From positions 1 through 7,100 of the forward strand of contig JAWVZU010000213.1 of the NCBI GenBank assembly GCA_033722075.1: a stretch of 7,100 bases of DNA. The letters run 5' to 3'. The stretch is from JAWVZU01 sp033722075 (GTDB lineage Bacteria > Pseudomonadota > Gammaproteobacteria > Xanthomonadales > SZUA-38). This document shows positions 1-7,100 of the stretch, piece by piece. The notes beneath the pieces are model-generated. The model saw only the letters and a list, made by a program, of their open reading frames with translations, was not told the DNA's origin and ran no database searches. The first letter of the stretch is position 1, and each line of letters opens with the position of its first letter. The position numbers were made by a program, and so were the translations under genes.

Positions 1-364
1 CGACCGGGCTGGCCTGGACGCGCAGTTCATTGCTGATCGTCGGGTTTGCTGCCTTGGAGGCGGCGCGGATCGTCAGTGCCTTGGTGATTTCAATGTCGTT
101 ACCCGTCGGCGTGCTGGTCCCGCCATTGGTGTAAAACCCGTCGGCAAGCAGCAGCGTATCCCCAGCGCTCGCACTGTTGATGGCATTTTGAAGTGTGTTG
201 TCTCCGGCCGAGACCATGATCTCCGCCGCGATCGCCGGCCGCGCCCCGAGGAGCAAGGCGCCCAGGAGTAACAAACTGGCCAACGGGCACGCGAACGGAC
301 CCAGGTCGGCAGGCAAGAACTGAAGTCGCCTCGAAGCGACGAAGCGGAATGCACTCATGCCCAT
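1..364 (-). CDS. Secreted right-handed beta-helix (pectin-lyase-like) protein, N-terminal part
   Basis: Partial gene; about 121 residues are visible and the frame stays open to the left edge. The N-terminus is a Sec signal peptide: a long basic n-region (RRL near residues 12-14), a hydrophobic core at about 24-41 rich in Leu, and an AIA-A cleavage site near residues 44-47. The mature start carries TLQNAINSASAGDTLLLADG (57-76) followed by ITKALTIRAAS (93-103). This is the opening of many parallel beta-helix proteins, where an amphipathic helix precedes the first coils. The product should be exported to the periplasm or beyond. Family members include polysaccharide lyases and large surface proteins, and the visible part cannot tell these apart. 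Start: ATG at 364-362 is preferred because AGGGG lies about 9 nt upstream; an in-frame ATG at 358 is the alternative, and an in-frame TAG at 373-371 limits the gene upstream. It is divergent from the kinase gene; a functional link is possible but not shown. Confidence 0.8.
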   Translation of the reverse strand, partial: MGMSAFRFVASRRLQFLPADLGPFACPLASLLLLGALLLGARPAIAAEIMVSAGDNTLQNAINSASAGDTLLLADGFYTNGGTSTPTGNDIEITKALTIRAASKAANPTISNELRVQASPV

Positions 365-403
365 CAAGATCTACCCCTACGAATCAACCCAACCCATCGA
401 TTC

Positions 404-409
404 AGTATA
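404..409 (-). promoter_or_regulatory. Candidate -10 box for the beta-helix gene
   Basis: Read on the minus strand this is TATACT, five of six matches to TATAAT. It would start transcription near position 397 and give a leader of about 33 nt with the AGGGG ribosome site at 378-374. No convincing -35 box is seen 16-18 nt upstream (around 426-433), so the call is weak. Confidence 0.3.
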
Positions 410-564
410 GACCGTGGATTCCGATTTTCATGGTCCGGGCCGGAACGGCGGCAACAAAGCCTTCGACGAGTCCGGCAAGTGCGTACCACTGATATCGACG
501 GGCCAGTCACGTGGCGTTCCTGAATATTCCAAAAGGTGTTCCGGTACCATTGCCACTTTGCCCG

Positions 565-570
565 GATAAT
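565..570 (+). promoter_or_regulatory. Candidate -10 box for the kinase gene
   Basis: GATAAT matches five of six bases of TATAAT and ends 8 nt before the GTG start at 579. If used, transcription would start almost at the start codon, giving a leaderless or nearly leaderless message. This agrees with the lack of a good Shine-Dalgarno sequence there. No -35 box is seen at normal spacing; TTGCCA at 550-555 is only 9 nt away. The rest of the 365-578 spacer shows no ORF or strong hairpin, only short palindromes (TCCGG/CCGGA at 434-444, GAATATTC at 522-529). Confidence 0.25.
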
Positions 571-578
571 CAATCGCC

Positions 579-3062
579 GTGTCCGACGAAAATCAGCTCG
601 AGCCACCGATAGAACTGCGCAATTTTCGTCTTGACGAGATCATTGGTCGCGGCGGCATGGGGCTTGTCTATCGCGGCGAGCAGTTGAGCCCGCGGCGGGC
701 GGTGGCGATCAAGATCGTCGCGCCGAATCCCCAGCTCCCCCCGGCGGTGCTGAAACACCTGAAGCAGGAGGGTGAAACGGCTGCCCGCTTCGACCATCCG
801 AACCTGGCGCACGTCTACGAGTGCGGGATCGTCGACGATCACTACTACCTCGCCATGCAACTCCTGCCTGGTGGTGACCTGGAAGACCGTATACGCGCGG
901 GAATGGGAGGCGACGAGGCGGCGGCCATAGTCCGGACCCTCGGAGAGGCACTGGACCATATTCACGATCAGGGCTATGTCCACCGGGATATCAAACCCTC
1001 TAATGTCCTTTTCAGCAGCGCCGGCTCGCCGGTACTGGTCGATTTCGGCATCGCCAAGCTGGCGGGCCAGGCCAGCGAACTGACCCTCGCCGGCCTCTCG
1101 ACCGGTACCCCAACTTACATGAGCCCGGAGCAGGTGCGCGGTCTGGATATCGATCGGCGCTCCGACCTCTACGCGCTTGGCGTGGTGTTCTATGAGATGC
1201 TCACCGGTCAGCCGCCCTTCCAGGCCGCCTCACCGGATGAGATCCGCCTGGCCCACATCCGCGAAGCGGTCCCGCAACTGCCCCGGGAACATGCCAGGTA
1301 CCAGCCGATCCTTGATCGCCTGCTGGCCAAGAACCCAGCGGACCGTTTCGCCGACTGCCGGACATTGCGCCGGGCATTGGACGACATCGAACAAAAAGTT
1401 CCCGTACCCGCGGCCGACATCACCGCCGCCGCGCCCCTGGACGCAACGCGCGCAGACACGCCGCAAACGATGACCGGCCAAAGGCTGCGGTTTGCTCTGA
1501 TCGGTGTCGTTCTCCTAACGACGCTGCTTGGTTTGGCCGGTTGGCTTGCACTCAGACCGCCCGGCGAATCTGACCGGCTGGCCGCTCCCGCTCCCGTGCA
1601 GGCGCCCAAGGGTCCGGTCGGCATCGCCGTCATGCCGCTCGCCAACTGGAGCAATCGACCCGAAGACAGCTATTTCGTGGACGGCTTCCACGACCAGCTG
1701 ATCACCCAGCTTGCGGGCGTGTCCGCGCTGCGGGTGATTTCGCGTTCTTCGGTCCTGCGCTACCGGGACTCGGAGCTGCCGATCAACGAGATTGCGAGCG
1801 AACTGGGCGTGGATTCGTTTCTGCAGGGCAGCGTTCAACGGGCCGGCGAACAGGTGCGAATAACGGTCCAGCTCATCGACGCGGCCAGCGATACGAATCT
1901 GTGGGGGGAAACCTACGACCGGGCCATTTCCGTCGAAAACCTGTTTGCCATCCAGAGCGAAATCGCCCGCGCGGTGGTCAGTGCCATGCGTGCCGAATTT
2001 ACCCGCGCCGAAGCTGATCGGCTGGCCCGTCGCCCGACCGACAACCTCGCAGCCTATGAGGCCTATCTGCTTGGTCGCCAGGCTTTCAACAGCCGGATGG
2101 CCGGGTCCCAGGCCGTTCTCGACGAGGCCATTGTCCATTTCCACGAGGCGCTGGAACTGGAGCCCGAATTTGCCGAAGCACTGGCCGGCCTGGCCTCGGT
2201 GCATGCTGTTTATGCCGGCTATTTCAATGTGCGATCGGACCTGGAGCCGATTCGGAAAGCGATCGAGTTCGCCCGCCGGGCGCTCGCGCTGGATCCGTCC
2301 CTGTCCATGCCTCACGCCGTCCTTGGGACGCTGGCTACCGATACGGCAGAGCGAGTCTCCAGGCTGGAGCGCGCCATCGAGCTGGAACCCAGCAACAGTA
2401 CGGCGCATCTCTGGCTCGGCATGGCGCTGGCCACGACCGGCGACCTGGCCGCGGCCGAGGCCCGCCTGTTGCAGGCCCGCAGGTTGGACCCCCTCTCGCC
2501 CCTGCTTATCGTCTACTCAACGGTGCTTGCGGAATTGCAGGGTGACACCGAGCGGGCCCTGGTCTATGCCGAAGATGGCATTTCGCGGGAATTGCTGCCC
2601 ATGCAGGGCCTGCTGAGCTACATCCGCTATCACAACGGCGACCGAGCCGGTGCCAAGGCATTATTTCACCTGGCACTCCCGCCTTCCGAGTTGGACGCCT
2701 GGGTCGCAAACGTATTGCCCGAGGCTGCCCTGGGAGCAGGCCGCGAACAGGCGATTGCCACGATCCTCAGTCCCGCCGCGGAGCCTGGCTACTCACACTT
2801 ACGCCTGATGTATCTCATGGCGCTGGGAGCCGTTGACGAGGCCCTGGCGCTTATCGAAGAAAACCTGCCCCACAATCAGGACATCTTCTTCTACGCCTGG
2901 AATGCGGATCTGCCGGAGCTGCGAACTCACCCGGACTTCGAGCGCATCGCTCGCAAGCTGGGGCTCCCCGCCTGGTGGGCTGAAAACGGCTATCCCGCCG
3001 GCTGCGAAACTCGACCCACTGATGCCGACCCGCTGGGCTTTGTCTGCGGCGTCGGGCGCTAG
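579..3062 (+). CDS. Transmembrane Ser/Thr protein kinase with TolB-like and TPR sensor half
   Basis: An 827-residue bitopic membrane kinase. The cytoplasmic Hanks-type domain (about 16-270) is intact: glycine loop GRGGMGLVY (23-31), Lys45 in AIK, helix-C Glu64, HRDIKPSN (135-142, catalytic Asp137), DFG (155-157), GTPTYMSPEQ (176-185), Asp196 and Arg256. Thr169, Ser174 and Thr175 in the activation segment are likely phosphorylation sites. After an Ala/Pro linker, one hydrophobic span (about 304-325) crosses the membrane. The outer half has a TolB_N/FlgO-like domain (about 347-470; GIAVMPLANWS, FVDGFHDQLITQL, LQGSVQRAG, LWGETYD) and TPR-like helical repeats (about 490-690) with helices ending in LEP or LDP. 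The same TolB-TPR module occurs behind CadC-type DNA-binding domains and adenylate cyclases, so it probably senses a ligand or partner. Start: GTG is the only plausible start after the in-frame TAA at 567-569; the upstream GGAT is a poor ribosome site. Substrates cannot be read from the sequence. Confidence 0.92.
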   Translation: MSDENQLEPPIELRNFRLDEIIGRGGMGLVYRGEQLSPRRAVAIKIVAPNPQLPPAVLKHLKQEGETAARFDHPNLAHVYECGIVDDHYYLAMQLLPGGDLEDRIRAGMGGDEAAAIVRTLGEALDHIHDQGYVHRDIKPSNVLFSSAGSPVLVDFGIAKLAGQASELTLAGLSTGTPTYMSPEQVRGLDIDRRSDLYALGVVFYEMLTGQPPFQAASPDEIRLAHIREAVPQLPREHARYQPILDRLLAKNPADRFADCRTLRRALDDIEQKVPVPAADITAAAPLDATRADTPQTMTGQRLRFALIGVVLLTTLLGLAGWLALRPPGESDRLAAPAPVQAPKGPVGIAVMPLANWSNRPEDSYFVDGFHDQLITQLAGVSALRVISRSSVLRYRDSELPINEIASELGVDSFLQGSVQRAGEQVRITVQLIDAASDTNLWGETYDRAISVENLFAIQSEIARAVVSAMRAEFTRAEADRLARRPTDNLAAYEAYLLGRQAFNSRMAGSQAVLDEAIVHFHEALELEPEFAEALAGLASVHAVYAGYFNVRSDLEPIRKAIEFARRALALDPSLSMPHAVLGTLATDTAERVSRLERAIELEPSNSTAHLWLGMALATTGDLAAAEARLLQARRLDPLSPLLIVYSTVLAELQGDTERALVYAEDGISRELLPMQGLLSYIRYHNGDRAGAKALFHLALPPSELDAWVANVLPEAALGAGREQAIATILSPAAEPGYSHLRLMYLMALGAVDEALALIEENLPHNQDIFFYAWNADLPELRTHPDFERIARKLGLPAWWAENGYPAGCETRPTDADPLGFVCGVGR

Positions 3063-3065
3063 CCG

Positions 3066-4250
3066 TCACACTACGCCGGCGCTCCGCAAGGCGCCGATCT
3101 CCGAGCTGGAAAAGCCCAGCTCCTCCAGCACGTCGCGCGTCTGCTCGCCGAGCGCCGGCGGGCGAGTCGAACCCCGAGCCTCGCGTAACGGGTTCGCCGG
3201 CGCATCGACGTCCCCACCGTCGGGAAACGTCCAACGCTCCACCATGCCTCGCGCCAGCGCCTGCGGCTCGTCGAACGCCTCGGCCACCGTATTGACGGGT
3301 CCACAGGGAATGCCCGCATCGTCGCAGAGCGATTGCCAGTAGGCCCGATCCCGATCCCGAATCAATGCTTCCATCCGCGATATCAGCTCCGTGCGATGAG
3401 CGACTCGCGCGGCGTTGGTGGCAAATCGCCCATCATCGGCCCACTCAGGGACCCCGGCGCCGCGGCACCAGGCGGCAAACTGGCTGTCCGTCCCGATCGC
3501 AATGGTCAGCCAGCCGTCGGCGCACTGGAAATTCTGGTACGGGACGATATTGGGGTGCGCGCTGCCCAGGCGACCCGGACTGTCGCCGCCGACGAAATAG
3601 TTCATGGCCTGGTTCGCCAGCCACCCCAGCTGACAATCGAACAGCGCCACGTCCAGGTGGCGCCCCCGGCCGGTCCGGTGGCGCTCGTTTACCGCCGCCA
3701 GGATCGCCGCAACGGCATACATGCCGGTCATCAGATCGGATACGGCAACGCCGACCTTCTGCGGCGGCCCATCGGGTTGTCCGGTAATGCTCATCAGCCC
3801 ACCCATGGCCTGGATCATGGCGTCATAGCCGCTGCGTCCGGCCAGCGGCCCGGACTGGCCGAAGCCGGTGATCGAGCAATAGATCAGGCCGGGATTGGCC
3901 GCTGCGAGGTCGTCATAGCCGAGGCCGTAGCCGGTCAGCCGGCCGGCCCGGAAATTCTCGACAAGCACATCGGCATCGCGCACGAGGCGGCGGACGATTT
4001 CCTGGCCACGCGGATCGCCGAGGTCGACGGTAACCGATTCCTTGCCCCGGTTGGTCGCCAGATAGTAGGCCGACTCGGCCTCTTTGCCGTCTGGGGTGCG
4101 ACGGTAGGGAGGGCCCCAGGCTCGCGTGTCATCGCCCTTTTCCGGTCGCTCGATCTTGATCACCCGCGCCCCGAGATCCGCCAGCAACTGGGTGGCCCAG
4201 GGGCCCGCGAGGATGCGTGAAAGGTCGAGAATCAGCAGGTCATTCAACAT
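3066..4250 (-). CDS. Class III (CaiB/BaiF) CoA-transferase, SUGCT-like
   Basis: A 394-residue enzyme of full family length. Family III transferases move CoA from an acyl-CoA donor to a carboxylic acid through an aspartyl-CoA thioester in the cytoplasm. Visible signatures: LDLSRILAGPWATQLLADLG (9-28), VIKIERPEKGDDTR (30-43), NRGKESVTVDL (67-77), YCSITGFGQSGP (124-135), GYDAMIQAMGG (141-151), VGVAVSDLMTGMYA (166-179) and the C-terminal SAGVV. Asp172 in the SDL motif aligns from memory with the catalytic Asp of formyl-CoA transferase (Asp169). Segments such as GDDTRAWGPP, AHPNIVPYQ, IPCGPVN and the SAGVV end recall human SUGCT, suggesting a dicarboxylate such as glutarate and a donor such as succinyl-CoA. 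No glutaryl-CoA dehydrogenase or other catabolic gene is next to it, so substrate stays open. Start ATG has GAGG at 4263-4260, 9 nt upstream. It is divergent from metK and converges on the kinase gene with a 3-bp gap. Confidence 0.9.
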   Translation of the reverse strand: MLNDLLILDLSRILAGPWATQLLADLGARVIKIERPEKGDDTRAWGPPYRRTPDGKEAESAYYLATNRGKESVTVDLGDPRGQEIVRRLVRDADVLVENFRAGRLTGYGLGYDDLAAANPGLIYCSITGFGQSGPLAGRSGYDAMIQAMGGLMSITGQPDGPPQKVGVAVSDLMTGMYAVAAILAAVNERHRTGRGRHLDVALFDCQLGWLANQAMNYFVGGDSPGRLGSAHPNIVPYQNFQCADGWLTIAIGTDSQFAAWCRGAGVPEWADDGRFATNAARVAHRTELISRMEALIRDRDRAYWQSLCDDAGIPCGPVNTVAEAFDEPQALARGMVERWTFPDGGDVDAPANPLREARGSTRPPALGEQTRDVLEELGFSSSEIGALRSAGVV

Positions 4251-4267
4251 TTGATGGTGCCTCGCGG

Positions 4268-4297
4268 TTGTACAGAGGTCGCCGAACCGGCTAACAT
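4268..4297 (+). promoter_or_regulatory. Candidate metK promoter
   Basis: TTGTAC (4268-4273) could be a -35 box and TAACAT (4292-4297; four of six matches) a -10 box, 18 nt apart. Transcription would begin near 4304, inside the inverted repeat at 4296-4327. The boxes are weak, as is common for repressed promoters, so the placement is tentative. Confidence 0.35.
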
Positions 4298-4327
4298 ATA
4301 TCTCTTTATTCGCAACGAGAGATATAT
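4296..4327. promoter_or_regulatory. Perfect inverted repeat before metK: likely operator (SahR-like?)
   Basis: ATATATCTCT (4296-4305) and its exact complement AGAGATATAT (4318-4327) flank a 12-nt spacer. The repeat lies 6 nt before the metK start codon and overlaps the candidate -10 box and start point. Such symmetry in AT-rich arms within a GC-rich region is unlikely to be chance and suits a dimeric repressor. SahR, an ArsR-family repressor released from DNA by SAH, is known to control metK, ahcY, metF and metE/metH in many Proteobacteria; assigning this site to it is inference. Alternatively the repeat acts in mRNA: its right arm holds GAGAG (4317-4321), the only Shine-Dalgarno-like stretch for metK, which the hairpin would bury. 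It could also affect the divergent CoA-transferase gene. Confidence 0.65.
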
Positions 4328-4333
4328 CGGCGC

Positions 4334-5509
<1,176 letters not shown>

Positions 5510-5530
5510 CGAATTCTTGAAGTCGAATTC
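5510..5530. repeat. Short repeat CGAATTC, twice, 7 nt apart
   Basis: CGAATTC occurs at 5510-5516 and again at 5524-5530, directly after the metK stop codon. As GAATTC is its own complement, the copies could also form a 6-bp hairpin with an 8-nt loop. No T-run follows, so it is not an intrinsic terminator. It lies just upstream of the candidate ahcY -10 box and could be a protein site or chance. Confidence 0.35.
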
Positions 5531-5531
5531 C

Positions 5532-5537
5532 TATGAT
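5532..5537 (+). promoter_or_regulatory. Candidate -10 box of an internal ahcY promoter
   Basis: TATGAT matches five of six bases of TATAAT. Transcription would begin near 5543-5545, right at the first base pair of the SAH riboswitch (5546), which is where a leader promoter would be expected. No recognisable -35 box stands 16-18 nt upstream, so ahcY may instead rely on, or also use, read-through from metK. Confidence 0.35.
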
Positions 5538-5545
5538 TCAAACGA

Positions 5546-5617
5546 TCGTCGAGGAGCGCTGCAATCCGGATTGCCGGACCAGGCTCGACGAACGTCCGAT
5601 TCACGAACGGCGCTCGC
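5546..5617 (+). promoter_or_regulatory. S-adenosylhomocysteine (SAH) riboswitch
   Basis: The conserved cores GAGGAGCGCTGCAA (5551-5564), CCAGGCTCG (5579-5587) and AACGGCGCTC (5606-5615) match the ahcY-type SAH riboswitch as I recall it. All helices can be drawn: P1 5546-5553 with 5584-5591 (8 bp, perfect); P2 5565-5569 with 5574-5578 (TCCGG/CCGGA, loop ATTG); P3 5593-5598 with 5604-5609 (one C-A mismatch); and the pseudoknot P4 5554-5559 with 5610-5615 (GAGCGC/GCGCTC). In characterised members SAH binding turns on expression of the downstream SAH hydrolase gene, and the aptamer discriminates strongly against SAM. Here it sits in the metK-ahcY gap with its 3' end 24 nt before the ahcY start, so translation control is plausible; no terminator hairpin with a T-run follows. 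Confidence 0.93.
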
Positions 5618-5628
5618 GGACAACGAAC

Positions 5629-5634
5629 GGAGAG
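5629..5634 (+). promoter_or_regulatory. ahcY ribosome binding site
   Basis: GGAGAG stands 7 nt before the ATG at 5642, a strong site, and 13 nt after the P4 strand of the riboswitch. Its first G belongs to a third copy of ACGAACG (5623-5629), which may let the riboswitch region pair with it. Confidence 0.75.
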
Positions 5635-5641
5635 TAGTTCA

Positions 5642-7069
5642 ATGAACGCTATCGCTGAAGCAAAAGAGACCCAACAGGATTTCCATGTCGCGGACATGAG
5701 CCTGGCCAATTGGGGTCACAAGGAAATGGCCATCGCCGAGACCGAGATGCCCGGTCTGATGGCCCTGCGCGAGGAGTATCGCGACCAGCAACCGCTCAAG
5801 GGCGCGCGCATCGCCGGATCCCTGCATATGACCATCCAGACGGCGGTCCTCATCGACACGCTGGTCGAGCTGGGCGCGGAGGTCCGCTGGGCTTCCTGCA
5901 ACGTTTTCTCCACCCAGGATCACGCCGCGGCGGCCATCGCCGACAAGGGTATCCCCGTATTCGCCTACAAGGGCGAAACCCTCGACGAGTACTGGGAATT
6001 CACCCATCGCATCCTGGAATGGCCGAACGGCGACACCGCCAACATGATTCTCGACGACGGCGGTGACGCCAGCCTCGTCGTCACCCTGGGCGCCAAGGCC
6101 GAGCAGGATGCCTCGGTTCTGGACAACCCCGGCAGCGACGAAGAGCGGGCCTTGTTCGCCGCCATTCGCAAGCGCCTGGACAGCCGTCCGGGTTGGTACG
6201 GAGAGGCGCTGAAGAAGATCCAGGGGGTCACCGAGGAAACGACCACCGGGGTCAATCGCCTCTATCGCCTGGCTCAGAAGGGCGAGCTGCCGTTTGCCGC
6301 CATCAACGTCAACGACTCGGTCACCAAGTCCAAGTTCGACAACCTCTACGGCTGCCGCGAGTCGCTGGTCGACGGGATCAAGCGGGCTACCGACGTGATG
6401 GTCGCCGGCAAGATCGCAGTGGTCTGCGGCTACGGCGATGTGGGCAAGGGCTGTGCACAGTCGCTGCGCGGCCTCGGCGCCACCGTGTGGGTGACCGAGA
6501 TCGATCCGATCTGCGCACTGCAGGCAGCGATGGAAGGTTTTCGGGTAGTGGACCTGGAAGAGGAAGGCATGATCGAGAAGATCGACATCTTCGTTACCGC
6601 GACCGGCAACTACCACGTCATCCGCAATGACCACATGCTGCGCATGAAGCACCAGGCCATCGTGTGCAACATCGGTCACTTCGACAACGAGATCGACGTG
6701 GCGTCCATGCGCCAGTACGAGTGGGAGAACATCAAGCCCCAGGTCGATCACATCATCCTGCCGGACGAGCGTCGCATCATCCTCCTCGCAGAGGGGCGGC
6801 TGGTGAATCTCGGTTGCGCAACCGGCCATCCGAGCTTCGTGATGTCGAACTCGTTCACCAACCAGGTGCTGGCCCAGATGGAGCTGTGGCAGAACCGCGA
6901 CCAGTACGACAACCAGGTCTACGTGCTGCCCAAGCACCTGGACGAGAAGGTGGCGCAATTGCACCTCCAGCGGATCGGCGCCCAGCTCACCGAGCTGACG
7001 CCGGAGCAGGCGGAGTACATCGGCGTCGCGGTGGAAGGGCCTTACAAGCCGGAGCACTACCGCTACTGA
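5642..7069 (+). CDS. ahcY: S-adenosylhomocysteine hydrolase (adenosylhomocysteinase)
   Basis: Reversibly splits S-adenosylhomocysteine into adenosine and homocysteine with tightly bound NAD+, removing the product that inhibits methyltransferases; a cytoplasmic tetramer. The 475-residue length is that of the long bacterial form, with the usual extra segment near residues 152-190 before GVTEETTTGV. Substrate-domain residues match the human enzyme: His62 (human 55), Asp138 or Asp139 in DDGGD (131), Glu199 (156), Lys229 (186), Asp233 (190), Cys238 (195) and His346 in GHFDNE (301). The NAD-binding loop is GYGDVGKG (263-270), and the C-terminus ends in the canonical GPYKPEHYRY, which reaches into a neighbouring subunit's cofactor site. 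The gene is complete. The ATG is set by GGAGAG 7 nt upstream and is preceded by the SAH riboswitch, so its own substrate probably induces it. The probable metF start follows 13 nt after the stop codon, suggesting one operon. Confidence 0.98.
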   Translation: MNAIAEAKETQQDFHVADMSLANWGHKEMAIAETEMPGLMALREEYRDQQPLKGARIAGSLHMTIQTAVLIDTLVELGAEVRWASCNVFSTQDHAAAAIADKGIPVFAYKGETLDEYWEFTHRILEWPNGDTANMILDDGGDASLVVTLGAKAEQDASVLDNPGSDEERALFAAIRKRLDSRPGWYGEALKKIQGVTEETTTGVNRLYRLAQKGELPFAAINVNDSVTKSKFDNLYGCRESLVDGIKRATDVMVAGKIAVVCGYGDVGKGCAQSLRGLGATVWVTEIDPICALQAAMEGFRVVDLEEEGMIEKIDIFVTATGNYHVIRNDHMLRMKHQAIVCNIGHFDNEIDVASMRQYEWENIKPQVDHIILPDERRIILLAEGRLVNLGCATGHPSFVMSNSFTNQVLAQMELWQNRDQYDNQVYVLPKHLDEKVAQLHLQRIGAQLTELTPEQAEYIGVAVEGPYKPEHYRY

Positions 7070-7082
7070 GGCGCGAAAACCC

Positions 7083-7100
7083 GTGGTGCAGATCAGCTTC
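7083..7100 (+). CDS. metF: Probable methylenetetrahydrofolate reductase, first six codons
   Basis: Only GTG GTG CAG ATC AGC TTC is visible, read as M(V)-V-Q-I-S-F. Many bacterial MetF proteins begin with a short stretch ending in ISFEFFPP, and metF commonly follows ahcY in Proteobacteria. GAGG at 7068-7071, overlapping the ahcY stop codon, lies 11 nt before the GTG at 7083; the GTG at 7086 is the alternative start. MetF reduces 5,10-methylene-tetrahydrofolate to the 5-methyl form used to remake methionine from the homocysteine released by AhcY. The call rests on six residues and gene order, so it is tentative. Confidence 0.5.

Noticed and set aside
550..555. TTGCCA as -35 box of the kinase promoter
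   Set aside because: Good match to TTGACA but only 9 nt from the -10 candidate at 565, and no -10 box stands at the proper distance before the start codon.
1515..2408. Minus-strand ORF of 297 codons opposite the kinase gene
   Set aside because: Shadow frame opposite the TolB-TPR coding part; no domain or ribosome site supports it.
3077..3096. Hairpin CGGCGC/GCGCCG just after the kinase stop codon, as a terminator
   Set aside because: Six base pairs with an 8-nt loop, no T-run on either strand, and it lies within the CoA-transferase coding region. Such matches are common in GC-rich coding sequence.
3333..4220. Plus-strand ORF of 295 codons opposite the CoA-transferase
   Set aside because: Shadow frame; the minus-strand reading carries all family III signatures.
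4251..4333. SAM-binding riboswitch before metK
   Set aside because: The spacer is only 83 bp and shows none of the SAM-I, SAM-II or SAM-IV cores I know; the inverted repeat explains the visible structure better.
5511..5530. GAATTC hairpin as terminator of metK
   Set aside because: AT-rich 6-bp stem with no following T-run; too weak to stop transcription.
5639..7057. Long minus-strand ORF of 472 codons opposite ahcY
   Set aside because: It mirrors ahcY, whose identity is certain. High-GC codon use leaves the opposite strand free of stops, and the translation shows no recognisable domain.

Overview
The window looks like chromosome of a GC-rich gammaproteobacterium. The gene order metK-ahcY-(metF) with an SAH riboswitch before ahcY, plus a Ser/Thr kinase fused to TolB-like and TPR domains, fits Xanthomonadales-like lineages (for example Wenzhouxiangellaceae). 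This placement is inferred from recalled gene order and protein style, not from a search.

Layout. Positions 1-364 (minus) hold the 5' end of a secreted right-handed beta-helix protein that runs off the left edge. Positions 365-578 are a divergent spacer with candidate promoters. Positions 579-3062 (plus) encode an 827-residue membrane Ser/Thr protein kinase whose outer half is a TolB/FlgO-like domain plus TPR repeats. It converges, 3 bp apart, on a class III (CaiB/BaiF) CoA-transferase at 3066-4250 (minus), which most resembles the succinyl-CoA:glutarate CoA-transferase (SUGCT) type. An 83-bp divergent spacer then leads into the SAM-cycle block: metK (4334-5509), a 132-nt gap with an SAH riboswitch (5546-5617), ahcY (5642-7069), and the first codons of a probable metF (7083 to the right edge).

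How the genes work together. MetK makes S-adenosylmethionine, methyltransferases turn it into S-adenosylhomocysteine (SAH), AhcY splits SAH into adenosine and homocysteine, and MetF supplies the methyl-tetrahydrofolate needed to remake methionine. The block appears to be sensed twice. A perfect 10-bp inverted repeat with a 12-nt spacer sits over the putative metK promoter and looks like a repressor operator, possibly for the SAH-responsive ArsR-family regulator SahR. The ahcY leader carries a complete SAH riboswitch whose P1, P2, P3 and pseudoknot helices can all be traced base by base. The possible pairing of a protein-level and an RNA-level SAH sensor on adjacent genes is the most interesting feature. 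No CRISPR array, tRNA, rRNA, insertion sequence or phage gene is visible, and no clearly undescribed multi-gene system was found.
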